DNA of 42,929 nucleotides, from assembly GCA_018816525.1 (NCBI GenBank), contig JAHIVV010000077.1, positions 1 through 42,929 on the forward strand, written 5' to 3'. Shown here one piece after another: positions 23,577 through 33,021 of the stretch (its first letter is position 1; every line of letters begins with the position of its first letter). This stretch comes from Elusimicrobiota bacterium (GTDB taxonomy: Bacteria; Elusimicrobiota; Endomicrobiia; CG1-02-37-114; XYA2-FULL-39-19). The position numbers were made by a program, and so were the translations under genes. The notes beneath the pieces are model-generated. The model was not told the origin of the DNA. It worked only from the letters and a program-made list of their open reading frames with translations, and searched no databases.

Positions 23577-26306
23577 CTATTTCTTCTCTTCCACTACTGC
23601 CTGGGCAGCTGCTAATCTTGCGATAGGCACTCGGTAAGGCGAGCAGGAAACATAGTTCATACCGACTTTATGGCAGAATTTTACTGATGCCGCTTCTCCG
23701 CCATGTTCACCGCAGATACCGACCTTAAGGTCTTTCCTGGCTTTTCTGCCCCGGGTGATGCCCATCTGTATAAGTTCCCCGACTCCTTCGATATCGATGG
23801 TCTGGAACGGGTCTGCTTTTAAAATTTTCTTGTCAAGATAATCCGGCAGGAATGAACCTATGTCGTCTCTTGAGAAACCAAAGCTCATCTGGGTTAAATC
23901 ATTGGTTCCGAATGAGAAAAATTCCGCAGTCTGCGCGATTTTGTCTGCTGTCATCGCGGCTCTTGGAATTTCAATCATGGTTCCTACCATGTATGGAAGT
24001 TTTTTCATTCCATATTTCTGAATAACTTCTTTATATACTTTTTCAACAAGCACTTTCTGGTTTGCAAATTCTTCTACAGTACAGACAACCGGAATCATTA
24101 TTTCCGGGAAAGCTTTCTTCCCGGCTTTAATCAATTCAGCCGCTGCTTCAAGAATCGCCCTTACCTGGGTTTCCGTTACTTCTGGATAAGTGATACCAAG
24201 GCGTACGCCTCTATGTCCCATCATCGGGTTATTTTCGTGGAGGCCGTCTGCGCGTTTGGAAAACTCTTCCATATTTATGCCCAAACTTTGGGCAAGTTTT
24301 TCTCTTTCTTCACGGTTGTTTGGAACGAACTCATGAAGCGGCGGATCTATGGTCCTGATTGTAACCGGTAAACCGTCCATCGCTTCAAGCGTTCCTTTTA
24401 TATCTGCTTTCATATACGGAAAAAGTTCTTCAAGCGCTGCGCGCCTTTCCGCTTCATTTTTGGAAACAATCATTTTTCTTAATATAAACAGCGGCTGTTC
24501 CGCGCCTTTACCGTAGAACATATGCTCGATTCTGAAAAGGCCTATGCCTTCCGCTCCGAAAGACCTGGCTTTTGCCGCATCTTCCGGCGTATCTGCATTG
24601 GTTCTTATTTTAAGCCTGCGGAGACTGTCGCACATTTTCATAAAAACGACAAATTCAGGGTTATCTTCCGTCGCTTTTACCATTGGAAGCTGGCCCAAAT
24701 ATACATAACCTCTTGAACCGTTAAGCGTAATCCAGTCGCCTTCCTTTATTGTAGCGCCGTCTTTTGTTTTGAATGTCCTGCTATGATAATCAACAGAAAT
24801 GCCGCCTGCTCCGACTATACAGCATTTTCCCCAGCCCCGGGCCACAAGAGCGGCATGGCTAGTCATGCCGCCGCGGGCAGTAAGAATAGCTTCCGCTACT
24901 CTCATCCCTTCGACATCTTCCGGATTAGTCTCTTCCCTGACAAGAATTACTTTCTTTCCCTGCTTCGCCCATGCTACCGCGTCATTGGCTGAAAAAACCG
25001 CCATGCCTGCGGCTCCGCCGGGGCCTGCCGGCAAACCTTTTCCGATAACTGCAGCTGTTTTTTCCGCCTTCGGGTCAATAATCGGATGAAGAAGCTCGTC
25101 CATCTGCGAAGCGGTAACTCTCATAACCGCTTCTTCCTTCTTTATGAGTTTTTCTTTTACCATATCATTAGCCATGCGGACTGCTGACGGGCCGTTTCTT
25201 TTTCCTATGCGGCACTGCAACATCCAAAGGAGGCCTTCCTGGATTGTAAACTCTATATCCTGCATATCGCGGTAATGTTTTTCAAGTTTTTTCTGTATCG
25301 TATCAAGCTCGCCATAAATCTTTGGCATGGCTTTTTCAAGCGATTCCAGGTGCTCGCTGTGTTCCGATTTCCCTGATTCATTAATCGGGTTCGGAGTACG
25401 GATACCGGCAACAACATCTTCCCCCTGCGCGTTAACTAACCACTCGCCGAAAAATACTTTTTCGCCGGTGGCAGGATTCCTTGTAAAAGCAACTCCTGTT
25501 GCAGATGAATTGCCCATATTACCAAATACCATCGCCTGTACATTTACAGCTGTTCCCCATTCATCCGGAATGTTTTCAATTCTTCTGTAGGAAATTGCTC
25601 TTTTGCCCTGCCAGCTTGAAAATACCGCGCCTACTCCGCCCCAAAGCTGTTCCATCGGGTCTTCCGGAAACGGTTTGCCTAAAACTTCTTTTACTTTTGC
25701 TTTATATATTTCAATTAATTCCTTCAAGTTATCTGCGGTTAAATCAGTATCCTGTTTTGCGCCGTATTTATCCTTCATTGCCTGAAGCGCGTGTTCCAGC
25801 TGCTGGCGGATGCCTTTGCCTTCTGCCGGTTCAATACCTGCCGCTTTTTCCATAACTACATCGGAATACATCTGGATCAACCTTCTCTGGGCGTCATAGA
25901 CGAAACGGGGATTATTGGTTTTCTTTATAAGCCCTTCGCGGGTTATATTATTCAACCCGACATTCAATACGGTTTCCATCATACCCGGCATGGATTTACG
26001 CGCGCCTGAACGCACTGAAACAAGCAGAGGGTTTACGGGGTCGCCGAATTTGCTGCCCATTATCTGTTCAATTCTTGCGAGGGCTGTTTTTAACTGCCCG
26101 GCAAGCTCTTTTGGGTACTTCTTCCCATTTTTATAATAATGAGTACATACTTCCGTTGTAATTGTGAATCCTGCCGGAACCGGGATTTTTATATTTACCA
26201 TCTCCGCAAGATTTGCACCCTTACCGCCTAATAAATCTTTCATCTTTTCGTTGCCGTCGGCTTTGCCGGCGCCAAAGAAATAAACATACTTGCCTTTCTT
26301 AGCCAT
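23577..26306 (-). CDS. ppdK: Pyruvate, phosphate dikinase
   Basis: PPDK interconverts pyruvate, ATP and phosphate with phosphoenolpyruvate, AMP and PPi. The 909-residue length is normal. The N-terminal ATP-grasp part is present (LLGGKGANLAEM, FTITTEVC, SVRSGARKSMPGMMET). The swivelling domain has the phospho-histidine H484 in GGMTSHAALVARGWGKCC. The C-terminal TIM barrel includes GTNDLTQMSFGFSRDD and the catalytic-cysteine region GICGEHGGE. In anaerobes it often serves gluconeogenesis or PPi-linked glycolysis. A good AAGGAG site precedes the ATG. It lies 56 bases after gdhA, so the two may be cotranscribed. Confidence 0.98.
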   Translation of the reverse strand: MAKKGKYVYFFGAGKADGNEKMKDLLGGKGANLAEMVNIKIPVPAGFTITTEVCTHYYKNGKKYPKELAGQLKTALARIEQIMGSKFGDPVNPLLVSVRSGARKSMPGMMETVLNVGLNNITREGLIKKTNNPRFVYDAQRRLIQMYSDVVMEKAAGIEPAEGKGIRQQLEHALQAMKDKYGAKQDTDLTADNLKELIEIYKAKVKEVLGKPFPEDPMEQLWGGVGAVFSSWQGKRAISYRRIENIPDEWGTAVNVQAMVFGNMGNSSATGVAFTRNPATGEKVFFGEWLVNAQGEDVVAGIRTPNPINESGKSEHSEHLESLEKAMPKIYGELDTIQKKLEKHYRDMQDIEFTIQEGLLWMLQCRIGKRNGPSAVRMANDMVKEKLIKKEEAVMRVTASQMDELLHPIIDPKAEKTAAVIGKGLPAGPGGAAGMAVFSANDAVAWAKQGKKVILVREETNPEDVEGMRVAEAILTARGGMTSHAALVARGWGKCCIVGAGGISVDYHSRTFKTKDGATIKEGDWITLNGSRGYVYLGQLPMVKATEDNPEFVVFMKMCDSLRRLKIRTNADTPEDAAKARSFGAEGIGLFRIEHMFYGKGAEQPLFILRKMIVSKNEAERRAALEELFPYMKADIKGTLEAMDGLPVTIRTIDPPLHEFVPNNREEREKLAQSLGINMEEFSKRADGLHENNPMMGHRGVRLGITYPEVTETQVRAILEAAAELIKAGKKAFPEIMIPVVCTVEEFANQKVLVEKVYKEVIQKYGMKKLPYMVGTMIEIPRAAMTADKIAQTAEFFSFGTNDLTQMSFGFSRDDIGSFLPDYLDKKILKADPFQTIDIEGVGELIQMGITRGRKARKDLKVGICGEHGGEAASVKFCHKVGMNYVSCSPYRVPIARLAAAQAVVEEKK

Positions 26307-26362
26307 AGTAATTCTCCTTCACATTAAATTTAATTTATTTTACTTTTATCCCTCGGAGCCAC

Positions 26363-27571
26363 TCAAATCCATCCTCTTTCCTGCATAGCACTTATAACTT
26401 CCTGGGTTGCTAACACAAGAGAAGCGTTTCGGTTGGTCATCTTTTCTTTAGAAGCCAAATCACTCACTCTTTCAAAAGACTGTATGATAAGGTCACTGAT
26501 TATTTTATAAACTTCCACAACCGGCGTAATGCTTCCGGATTTTGAACTTCTCCATTCAATATATGAACCTATAACACCGCCGGAATTCGCTAAAATATCC
26601 GGCACAAGAATTATCCCTTTCTGGTCAATTATTTTATCGCCTTCGGCCGTAGTGGGGCCGTTTGCGCCTTCAACTATAATTTTTGCTTTTATCTTCGGCG
26701 CTGTTTTATCATTTATCACATTTTCAACTGCGGCCGGAATCAATATTTCTATATCGTCAAGCGCAAGTAGCTCTTCATTTGATATTTCATCCGAACCGGG
26801 AAACCCAGTGACCTGGTTTTTTTCTTTAACGTACTCACTCAACCTCGTAATATCAATCCCTTCCTTGTTATATATGCCGCCCGTTACATCCGAAATGGCT
26901 ACTACTTTTGCCCCTCTGTCATGAAGAAAATAGGCCACCCAGCTTCCCACATTCCCATAGCCCTGAACAGCAACTTTTACGCCTTTCATATCTTTTTTGA
27001 AATATTTGCTGTAAGCATGGATAGCGGACATGGCAACACCATAGCCGGTTGCTTCCTTTCTTCCCGGCAGGCCGCCGATTCCAACGGGTTTGCCCGTGAC
27101 ACATTCCGGTATGTGAAGCTCTCCGTAAATTATGGCCATTTCCCTTGGGCCTGTGCCCATATCCGGAGCAGGAATATAAACACCGGACATGAGGTCATTG
27201 CGTATCAGGTGGACATACTCTTTTATAATTTCTTTTTTATCATAAGGCGAAAGATTTTTATTTTCCATGCGGATGCCTGACTTGCCGCCGCCGAAAGGAA
27301 TACCTGTAAGAGCGGTTTTCAGGGTCATTCTTTCCGCCAGGTCGGTGGTTTCTTCCATGGTAACATTAGCGGCAATTCTAATACCGCCTTTTGCAGCACC
27401 CCTGACCATATTGTGGTAAACTATGTAAGCTTCGCAGACAACCAGGGTCTTGCTATCAAGCCATACGCCGATATTTACAGTAATTTGTTTTTCAGGCTTT
27501 TTTAATAATTCCTTTGCATTACGTGGGATCACCATCAGTTTTTCTAGGGCAGGCGAATCGAAAATGGACAC
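26363..27571 (-). CDS. gdhA: Glutamate dehydrogenase
   Basis: The 402-residue enzyme makes glutamate from 2-oxoglutarate and ammonia or the reverse. Catalytic and binding segments are present: AAKGGIR, IPFGGGKSGIR with the active lysine, PAPDMGT with the catalytic aspartate, and the NAD(P) fold VAVQGYGNVGSW. It belongs to the hexameric short type. The start is GTG at 27571; the ribosome site is weak. Cofactor preference was not judged. Its 2-oxoglutarate link to the KorAB-type enzyme elsewhere in the window is only a possibility. Confidence 0.96.
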   Translation of the reverse strand: MSIFDSPALEKLMVIPRNAKELLKKPEKQITVNIGVWLDSKTLVVCEAYIVYHNMVRGAAKGGIRIAANVTMEETTDLAERMTLKTALTGIPFGGGKSGIRMENKNLSPYDKKEIIKEYVHLIRNDLMSGVYIPAPDMGTGPREMAIIYGELHIPECVTGKPVGIGGLPGRKEATGYGVAMSAIHAYSKYFKKDMKGVKVAVQGYGNVGSWVAYFLHDRGAKVVAISDVTGGIYNKEGIDITRLSEYVKEKNQVTGFPGSDEISNEELLALDDIEILIPAAVENVINDKTAPKIKAKIIVEGANGPTTAEGDKIIDQKGIILVPDILANSGGVIGSYIEWRSSKSGSITPVVEVYKIISDLIIQSFERVSDLASKEKMTNRNASLVLATQEVISAMQERGWI

Positions 27572-27656
27572 TTTTCATTACCAGTACCTCATGTCCCGCG
27601 CTTGGAAGCGGTATGGGGTATTTATCCTTATTAATGATTTACTTATGTAGATTTGG

Positions 27657-27685
27657 ATTGTATAAAATTAAACAACCCTAGTCAA
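27657..27685 (-). promoter_or_regulatory. Promoter of gdhA
   Basis: On the minus strand TTGACT (27680-27685) and TACAAT (27657-27662) are 17 bases apart, about 85 bases before the gdhA start codon. The leader shows no obvious fold. Confidence 0.65.
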
Positions 27686-27713
27686 GCCAACGTAGAAATG
27701 TGTGTAGAAATGT

Positions 27714-28664
27714 CTATTGTTTACCAAAGTAGAAATGTTCTGGTTTTGGGGTAAAATCAATAAGAAGTGAAATCCTGGTAGATGTACCTAAATCTGCATG
27801 AGGCGTATAAGCATAATCAATTTTTACATACTTAAAATCAAACCCAAAACCAGCAGAAAAATCCAAACTCTGCTGGTAAGAACCACCGAACCTTAATATA
27901 AATACTTTCTGCAGAGGTATTTCCAACCCAATGCCAAATTTTACCTTAGAATCAATTGCCTGAACAGCATCTATGCTGGTATTAAACTCCTTTGAAGTAA
28001 ATCCCGTGCCAATTCTCAAAGTCATAGGCAAAACCTGGGACCCGGAAACAGAACCAACATTGGCAACAGAAACGCCCCACCTGTTGCCGGTGGACCTTGA
28101 TAAATACAGCAATCCTAAATCAGCTGATAGAGCGCTTACTTGACCGGTATCAAGCTTTTCTATTATTGAGTTTGCTGTAAAACCAAATTTTATTTCGCTT
28201 GAATTGTATTCACTAACCGGAAAATTCCGGGCATACAAAAAAGAAAAATTACTGTCACTCAATTCTAATCCCGTAGTTTGAACAATCGTTTCAACCCCGG
28301 CCACGTCTGTTTTTGCCGTTGTATAATCTTTTACTTTAAGGACTTTAGCGCTGAATCCTATTGCGTTATTGCCAAAACCCACACCTGACATAAAAACATC
28401 AGCAGTTACATCATTGTCAAATAACGCCATATGAGTAAAATTATACTGGGAACCTTTCAGGTTGGCTAAACCCGCGGGATTATATTCAAAAGCTGAAACA
28501 TCGTCCGACAAGGCAACGAAGTTGCCGCCAAGCGCCTGCGGCCTGGCGCTAAAACCTATTTTTAAAAACGGCAGCGCTGTCGTACCGGGTGTCTGCCCTT
28601 GGGCAAAGACAAGGAAATTACCGGTTCCTAAAAAAAGAATCAGTAAAAGAATATTCTTTCTCAT
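27714..28664 (-). CDS. PorV/UPF0164-family outer-membrane beta-barrel protein
   Basis: The 316-residue protein has a signal peptide (MRKNILLLILFLGTGNFLVFAQ) and then the typical PorV/UPF0164 start: ALPFLKIGFSARPQALGGNFVALSDDVSAFEYNPAGLANL. Alternating aromatic/polar strands follow, ending in an aromatic segment. PorV proteins are FadL-like barrels, and in type IX secretion PorV escorts cargo with C-terminal sorting signals. Its ATG overlaps the stop of the subtilase gene (ATGA), and that protease has just such a tail, so a substrate-shuttle pair is an attractive inference. No other T9SS genes are in this window. Confidence 0.85.
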   Translation of the reverse strand: MRKNILLLILFLGTGNFLVFAQGQTPGTTALPFLKIGFSARPQALGGNFVALSDDVSAFEYNPAGLANLKGSQYNFTHMALFDNDVTADVFMSGVGFGNNAIGFSAKVLKVKDYTTAKTDVAGVETIVQTTGLELSDSNFSFLYARNFPVSEYNSSEIKFGFTANSIIEKLDTGQVSALSADLGLLYLSRSTGNRWGVSVANVGSVSGSQVLPMTLRIGTGFTSKEFNTSIDAVQAIDSKVKFGIGLEIPLQKVFILRFGGSYQQSLDFSAGFGFDFKYVKIDYAYTPHADLGTSTRISLLIDFTPKPEHFYFGKQ

Positions 28665-30250
28665 TTTATCAGAGTGATCTTTCCTTTTGTTTTTCCTAGA
28701 TCTGTCTCAATAACATATAAATATATCCCGTTTGCAACAATATCACCGTCATCATTCCTGCCATCCCACTCAGCATGGCTAGCTATGTTTTCTGTTTTAG
28801 TCCTGATTTTCTCGCCTGCAATATTATAAATTGTAATTTTAATACTCGAGCCTTTGAGGCTCTTTGAAAGATATACCTCCGCTCTCTGTCCTTGCGACGG
28901 GTTAAAAGGATTCGGAGTGCTTATAGCTGTTATAGTCGGCTGGACTGCTGGCACTTTATAGCCTACTGCTCCCGAAGCGTTAAGTAAACCGTATCCGGTT
29001 TCGTTGTCTTTTCCGGAAGGAAGAATGTCTGTTGCTGAACTGGTAAGTTTTTCATACACATCATCAAAAGTTAATGCCGGATCCTTTGCCAGGATAAGCG
29101 CAACTACACCGGAAACAAAAGGAGTCGCCATAGATGTTCCGTATGACCAGGCATAACCAGAGGGGTGAAAAATACCTTCAGTATTGTCAGTTCCATCAGG
29201 AAGGGTTGGCAGTTGAGTTGGAACTGTACTCCATATCTCAACTCCTGGAGCTACTAAATCAAGTTCAGGGCCATAATTGGAAAAAGGCGCTCTTTTATTA
29301 TCTTTGCCTGCAGCTCCTACTGCGATAACATGAGTCATGGCCGCCGGATACATGACATAATCATCCGTTGTATCGCTATCACCGGCTTCATTCCCTGAAG
29401 CAGCAATAATAATGCAGCCTCTTTTATATGCAGCTTCAATCTCATCTTTTTCCAATTCTGATAAATCAGGGCCGCCAAGACTCAAACTTATTATTTTTGC
29501 GCCTTTGCTTACAGCATAAGAGATGCCGCTCGAAATGGATACTGTTGAACCTGATCCGGTTGCATCAAGAACCTTCACCGGTAAAATCCTTGCCCCCCAA
29601 CTGACACCTGCTATACCTTTATTGTTATTGGTCATTGCTGAAATTATGCCTGCAACATGCGTTCCATGGCCGTTATCGTCCATCGGATTATGGTCATTGG
29701 CGGTAAAAGTTGAAACAAAATTATACCCATTTGCCCAATCAACATTTCCTGCAAGATCCGAATGCGTATAATCAACGCCGGTATCAACAACAGCTACTAT
29801 AACGCTCGGGGATGCTTTTATCATGTCCCAGGCAGAAGGACAATCTACCCTCTGGACACCCCATTGATAAGAATTATAAAGCGTATCATCAGGAGTTATA
29901 AATGCATGCCTGGCATAATTTGGTTCTGCATACTCAACTTCGGGCAGGCTTTTATAGTATTCAACAGCGGATTCAACAGACATATTTTCAGGCAATTCCA
30001 TTACATCAACACCCAAATGCTCCGCTCCGCCCTTGTTGACAGCGTTGATCCGCCTGGCATGATTTGCTTTTAGTGTTTTACCCGCAGACGATTTATATTT
30101 TACTATAACTTCGCCTTTTACAACATCGATATTTTTTTTGGTTCGCCGGGAATAAAATTTTTCTCTTTGAAACGCTTCTGACGTTGAGGTGAACTGAGGA
30201 AGTATTACTAATAATGAAATTAAAATTAAAGGAAAGGGGTTTAGTTTCAA
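28661..30250 (-). CDS. Secreted subtilisin-like (S8) protease with FlgD-like C-terminal tail
   Basis: The 529-residue preproprotein has a signal peptide, an I9-like propeptide (EVIVKYKSSAG to EYAEPNYARHA, about 47-115) and a complete subtilase domain: D156 (VDTGVD), H195 (DDNGHGTHVAG), oxyanion N287 (ASGNEAG) and S373 (GTSMATP). The last 85 residues, PNPFNPSQGQ to AGEKIRT and WDGRNDDGDIVANGIYLYVIE, are a FlgD-Ig/type-A sorting-like tail. It would act outside the cell. The start codon is TTG with no clear ribosome site, a few bases after the membrane protein gene, so translation may be coupled. It overlaps the PorV-like gene at its end. Confidence 0.93.
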   Translation of the reverse strand: MKLNPFPLILISLLVILPQFTSTSEAFQREKFYSRRTKKNIDVVKGEVIVKYKSSAGKTLKANHARRINAVNKGGAEHLGVDVMELPENMSVESAVEYYKSLPEVEYAEPNYARHAFITPDDTLYNSYQWGVQRVDCPSAWDMIKASPSVIVAVVDTGVDYTHSDLAGNVDWANGYNFVSTFTANDHNPMDDNGHGTHVAGIISAMTNNNKGIAGVSWGARILPVKVLDATGSGSTVSISSGISYAVSKGAKIISLSLGGPDLSELEKDEIEAAYKRGCIIIAASGNEAGDSDTTDDYVMYPAAMTHVIAVGAAGKDNKRAPFSNYGPELDLVAPGVEIWSTVPTQLPTLPDGTDNTEGIFHPSGYAWSYGTSMATPFVSGVVALILAKDPALTFDDVYEKLTSSATDILPSGKDNETGYGLLNASGAVGYKVPAVQPTITAISTPNPFNPSQGQRAEVYLSKSLKGSSIKITIYNIAGEKIRTKTENIASHAEWDGRNDDGDIVANGIYLYVIETDLGKTKGKITLIK

Positions 30251-30259
30251 ATTGTTAAC

Positions 30260-31060
30260 TTATAAGTCTTGTTCCTTCCTTATAGGTAGCGAAATGCTCC
30301 AGGCTTCAAAAAAACCCGCTAAAAAAGCGCCTATATAGTAGCCCCACCATTGGTTTGGTATGCCGCCTAAAATCCAGACAGCGCCCACGGAAAGCATGGA
30401 AAAACTGAAACAATAAGTACCTATGGCTGATAAAACAAGTTTCTTGGGCATATTGCTGTATAATTTTTTTCTATCTTCCGGATAAGCAGCAGCTCTGTGC
30501 AGAGCAATTGTAGCGCCTGCCGCCAATATTATAACCGGACTGACTAATCTGCATATAAACAATATTGTCATCAGTAAAGATCTTTGCTGTGTCATATCTT
30601 TAAACCAGAGGCCGTCATAAGCCGCGTAACTACCTATATAAAAAATAGGTTCGCTTCCTCCGATGGCGCGTATATTTACCAGTCCAAATATTATTGCAAA
30701 AATAATACAGGTGCTATATACAGTCCATACCATGCTCTTTTTAATATTTTCACCGCCGTAAGCCAGGCCGTAAATAGACAGAAAAACCGACGGCCCAAAA
30801 ACACCTATCATAAAAAACTCACGGATGTTGTTTACTATTAAAGGAAAAGGATGGGGGCCAACAAGGATTTGCAGGGGTCTGGTAGCTAAATATAAACCAA
30901 AAGCGATAAACCCGTAATAGGCCTGGTCATAGGTCGCTTTTCCGGCCGAGAAATGCCTGATGGGCGCGATGTAACGCACGTATCTTGCCAGCGCAAAAAA
31001 AATCAACCCTGCGGAGATTGGAATAAACAAATTAACAACAATTATCGGTAGATTTTCCAT
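30260..31060 (-). CDS. Seven-helix membrane protein of unknown function
   Basis: This 266-residue protein shows about seven hydrophobic segments (near 6-26, 47-66, 80-100, 111-131, 161-186, 208-231, 238-256) with short polar loops and a short charged tail. It has no signal peptide and no enzymatic motif I can name. The layout resembles seven-helix sensor input domains without the attached output domain, but that is only a topological likeness. It has its own promoter and precedes the subtilase/PorV pair by nine bases. Confidence 0.75.
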   Translation of the reverse strand: MENLPIIVVNLFIPISAGLIFFALARYVRYIAPIRHFSAGKATYDQAYYGFIAFGLYLATRPLQILVGPHPFPLIVNNIREFFMIGVFGPSVFLSIYGLAYGGENIKKSMVWTVYSTCIIFAIIFGLVNIRAIGGSEPIFYIGSYAAYDGLWFKDMTQQRSLLMTILFICRLVSPVIILAAGATIALHRAAAYPEDRKKLYSNMPKKLVLSAIGTYCFSFSMLSVGAVWILGGIPNQWWGYYIGAFLAGFFEAWSISLPIRKEQDL

Positions 31061-31105
31061 AAATTTTTATTTAATAATCCTTTAATGTTTCTAATAATGT
31101 TCCCA

Positions 31106-31134
31106 ATCTTACCAAAATATTTCAGTACTGTCAA
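31106..31134 (-). promoter_or_regulatory. Promoter of seven-helix protein/subtilase operon
   Basis: On the minus strand TTGACA (31129-31134) and TAAGAT (31106-31111) are 17 bases apart, about 45 bases before the ATG at 31060. It points away from the csp promoter. Confidence 0.75.
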
Positions 31135-31155
31135 ACACCTATTTTTTTTGACCTA

Positions 31156-31184
31156 TTGACAAATAAAATGTTGTATGCTATAAT
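31156..31184 (+). promoter_or_regulatory. Promoter of csp
   Basis: TTGACA (31156-31161) and TATAAT (31179-31184) are 17 bases apart, a near-perfect sigma70 promoter. The start would be near 31191, giving a leader of about 150 bases before the csp ATG, which is typical of cold-shock genes whose leader folds with temperature. Confidence 0.85.
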
Positions 31185-31342
31185 AACTGCGTAGTGAAGT
31201 TTGAAGTTACAAATTTTTTCACATTTACAAAATTAGTTGAGCTGCCTTCCACAAAAGAAATCAGTATCACTTCTTGTAAAAATCAAAAAACCTTGTAAAC
31301 AATTCAAAAATCTTAACTTCACAAAAGTAGGTGAATTTTCTA

Positions 31343-31540
31343 ATGAAAGGTAAAGTTAAATGGTTTAACTCCAGCAAAGGTTACGGCTTCATCACACCGG
31401 AAGAAGGTGCGGATGTATTCGTACACTTTTCATCCATTTCGGGCGACGGTTATAAGAGCCTGAATGAAGGTGATAATGTTGAGTTCGAAGTTCTCAACGA
31501 CGCGAAGGGTGCCAAAGCACAAAACGTATCAAAGATATGA
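31343..31540 (+). CDS. csp: Cold shock protein (CspA family)
   Basis: The 65-residue protein is a single cold-shock domain binding single-stranded RNA/DNA. RNP1 reads KGYGFITP and RNP2 VFVHFSSI; the [10 protein letters not shown] start is typical. I chose ATG 31343, with AGGTGA eight bases before it, over an in-frame GTG at 31331. It is monocistronic with a long leader and a strong terminator. Confidence 0.96.
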   Translation: MKGKVKWFNSSKGYGFITPEEGADVFVHFSSISGDGYKSLNEGDNVEFEVLNDAKGAKAQNVSKI

Positions 31541-31642
31541 TATGTGGAGCATAGAAGTTAATCAGTTACCCCCTCGAATTCAAGTATTTTGGTAGAGGAC
31601 CTGGCGGAAAACGCCAAAATCTGTTAGCAACTTGCAAAAAAT

Positions 31643-31678
31643 AAAAACCACCGTGAGTATTTCATGGTGGTTTTTTTT
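31643..31678 (+). terminator. Rho-independent terminator
   Basis: AAAAACCACC (31643-31652) pairs with GGTGGTTTTT (31666-31675), and the stem extends inward through one G-T pair and three more pairs (TGA/TCA) to a five-base loop. A run of eight T follows. It ends csp and, being symmetric, can also serve the helicase operon on the other strand. Confidence 0.93.
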
Positions 31679-31710
31679 GAGTTGGACGAAACCCCAAAAC
31701 TGCTTCCATT

Positions 31711-33015
31711 TTAGTTTTGGGGTGAATTCCTTTCCATAAATTCCCTTATCTTCCAATCCATCAAAATATGCGACTTCTTTATGGGTTTTTTAAGCGAAAC
31801 CCCTTCCAAAGAAACACACCTGCTTAACGCAACATACATCTGCCCATGGGCAAACGTGCCGGTTCCGATGTCTATTATGACCCTATCAAATGTTTTGCCC
31901 TGGCTTTTATGAATAGTAATAGCCCAGGCAAGTTTCATAGGGTGCTGAGTAAAAGTACCGGCAGTTTCTGTATCAATGGTATGCGTATTTTCATTGAGTT
32001 TATAATGGAGCACTTCCCAGACATGCGGTAACACTTCTTCTGTGCGGCCGTTAGCTAATTCTACTAAAATAACATCCATTCCGTCATTACTTGGCCTAAT
32101 ATCTACAATCTTACCAACGGAACCGTTTACCCATCTGCCTGAAGAATCATTATTCAGCATCATAATCTGCGCTCCCCTTCCTACTTTCAATTCATAGTCG
32201 GTTGGGTAAGATTTGTCATTAAAATCCCCGCTAACTTGCGCCTGGTAAGTTGCTACTTCAGCCCCCAATTCGTTTAAACGCTCATTATTTATTTCCAGAG
32301 CCATTTTATTGGTTGTAGTAAGGTGAACTGCAAAGCCTTTTTCCAGCTCTTTCGTAAATTCAAAACCCAGGCGTTCATTAAGCGTAGCGATTTGTTTATA
32401 TGAAATAGAATTGTTCCTGATGGAGTTAAGCAGGCTTATGAAATTTTCATCTTCCTGGCGGTATATTTTTCCAAGTTCAATAAATTCCATTGAAAAGTAC
32501 TCGAAAACTTTTGCATCAAAAAAATAGGGGCTCTCGTAATGCATTCTCATCATTTCTTTTTCTTCATCCTTAACTACCGGCGGCAACTGGTAAAGGTCCC
32601 CGATAAAAATCATCTGCACACCGCCGAAAGCCCGGCTGCTATCCCTGCCTTTTAAGCGCAAAAAAAGGTTCACACAATCCAGTAAATCCGCTCTTACCAT
32701 GGAAATTTCATCAATAATAATAGCATCAATTTCCTGATAAATCCCGCTGTTTTTTCTCTTCAGTTTGTCGACTTTTTTTATGGTAATCCCGGGTTTAAAT
32801 CCAAAGAAGGAATGTATTGTTTCCCCGTTCACGTTCAGGGCTGCAACACCGGTTGGGGCAAGTACTACTACTTTTTTTTGGGTATTTAACCGGAAATACT
32901 GTAATAACGTAGATTTGCCTGTACCGGCTTTGCCTGTAACAAACAAATTTTTGCCGGTATTTTCCATCAAATCCAGCGCTTTTTTAAACTGCGGATTCAA
33001 TTCAATATTTTTCAA
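31711..33015 (-). CDS. Pif1/RecD-like DNA helicase
   Basis: This 434-residue SF1B helicase has Walker A GKAGTGKST (28-36), an APTGVAALNVNGETIHSFFGF block (motif Ia, typical of Pif1), Walker B IIIDEISM, motif III GDLYQLPPV, motif V AWAITIHKSQGKTFD and motif VI MYVALSRC. Pif1 helicases unwind 5' to 3' and resolve G-quadruplexes or replication blocks; the bacterial role is less defined. The start codon is probably TTG with no ribosome site. It follows yajQ by six bases, so translation may be coupled. Confidence 0.93.
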   Translation of the reverse strand: MKNIELNPQFKKALDLMENTGKNLFVTGKAGTGKSTLLQYFRLNTQKKVVVLAPTGVAALNVNGETIHSFFGFKPGITIKKVDKLKRKNSGIYQEIDAIIIDEISMVRADLLDCVNLFLRLKGRDSSRAFGGVQMIFIGDLYQLPPVVKDEEKEMMRMHYESPYFFDAKVFEYFSMEFIELGKIYRQEDENFISLLNSIRNNSISYKQIATLNERLGFEFTKELEKGFAVHLTTTNKMALEINNERLNELGAEVATYQAQVSGDFNDKSYPTDYELKVGRGAQIMMLNNDSSGRWVNGSVGKIVDIRPSNDGMDVILVELANGRTEEVLPHVWEVLHYKLNENTHTIDTETAGTFTQHPMKLAWAITIHKSQGKTFDRVIIDIGTGTFAHGQMYVALSRCVSLEGVSLKKPIKKSHILMDWKIREFMERNSPQN

Positions 33016-33021
33016 TTTTTT

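Noticed and set aside
30260-31060. Sensor histidine kinase
   Set aside because: Only seven membrane helices are present; there is no H-box or ATP-binding domain in or after the gene.
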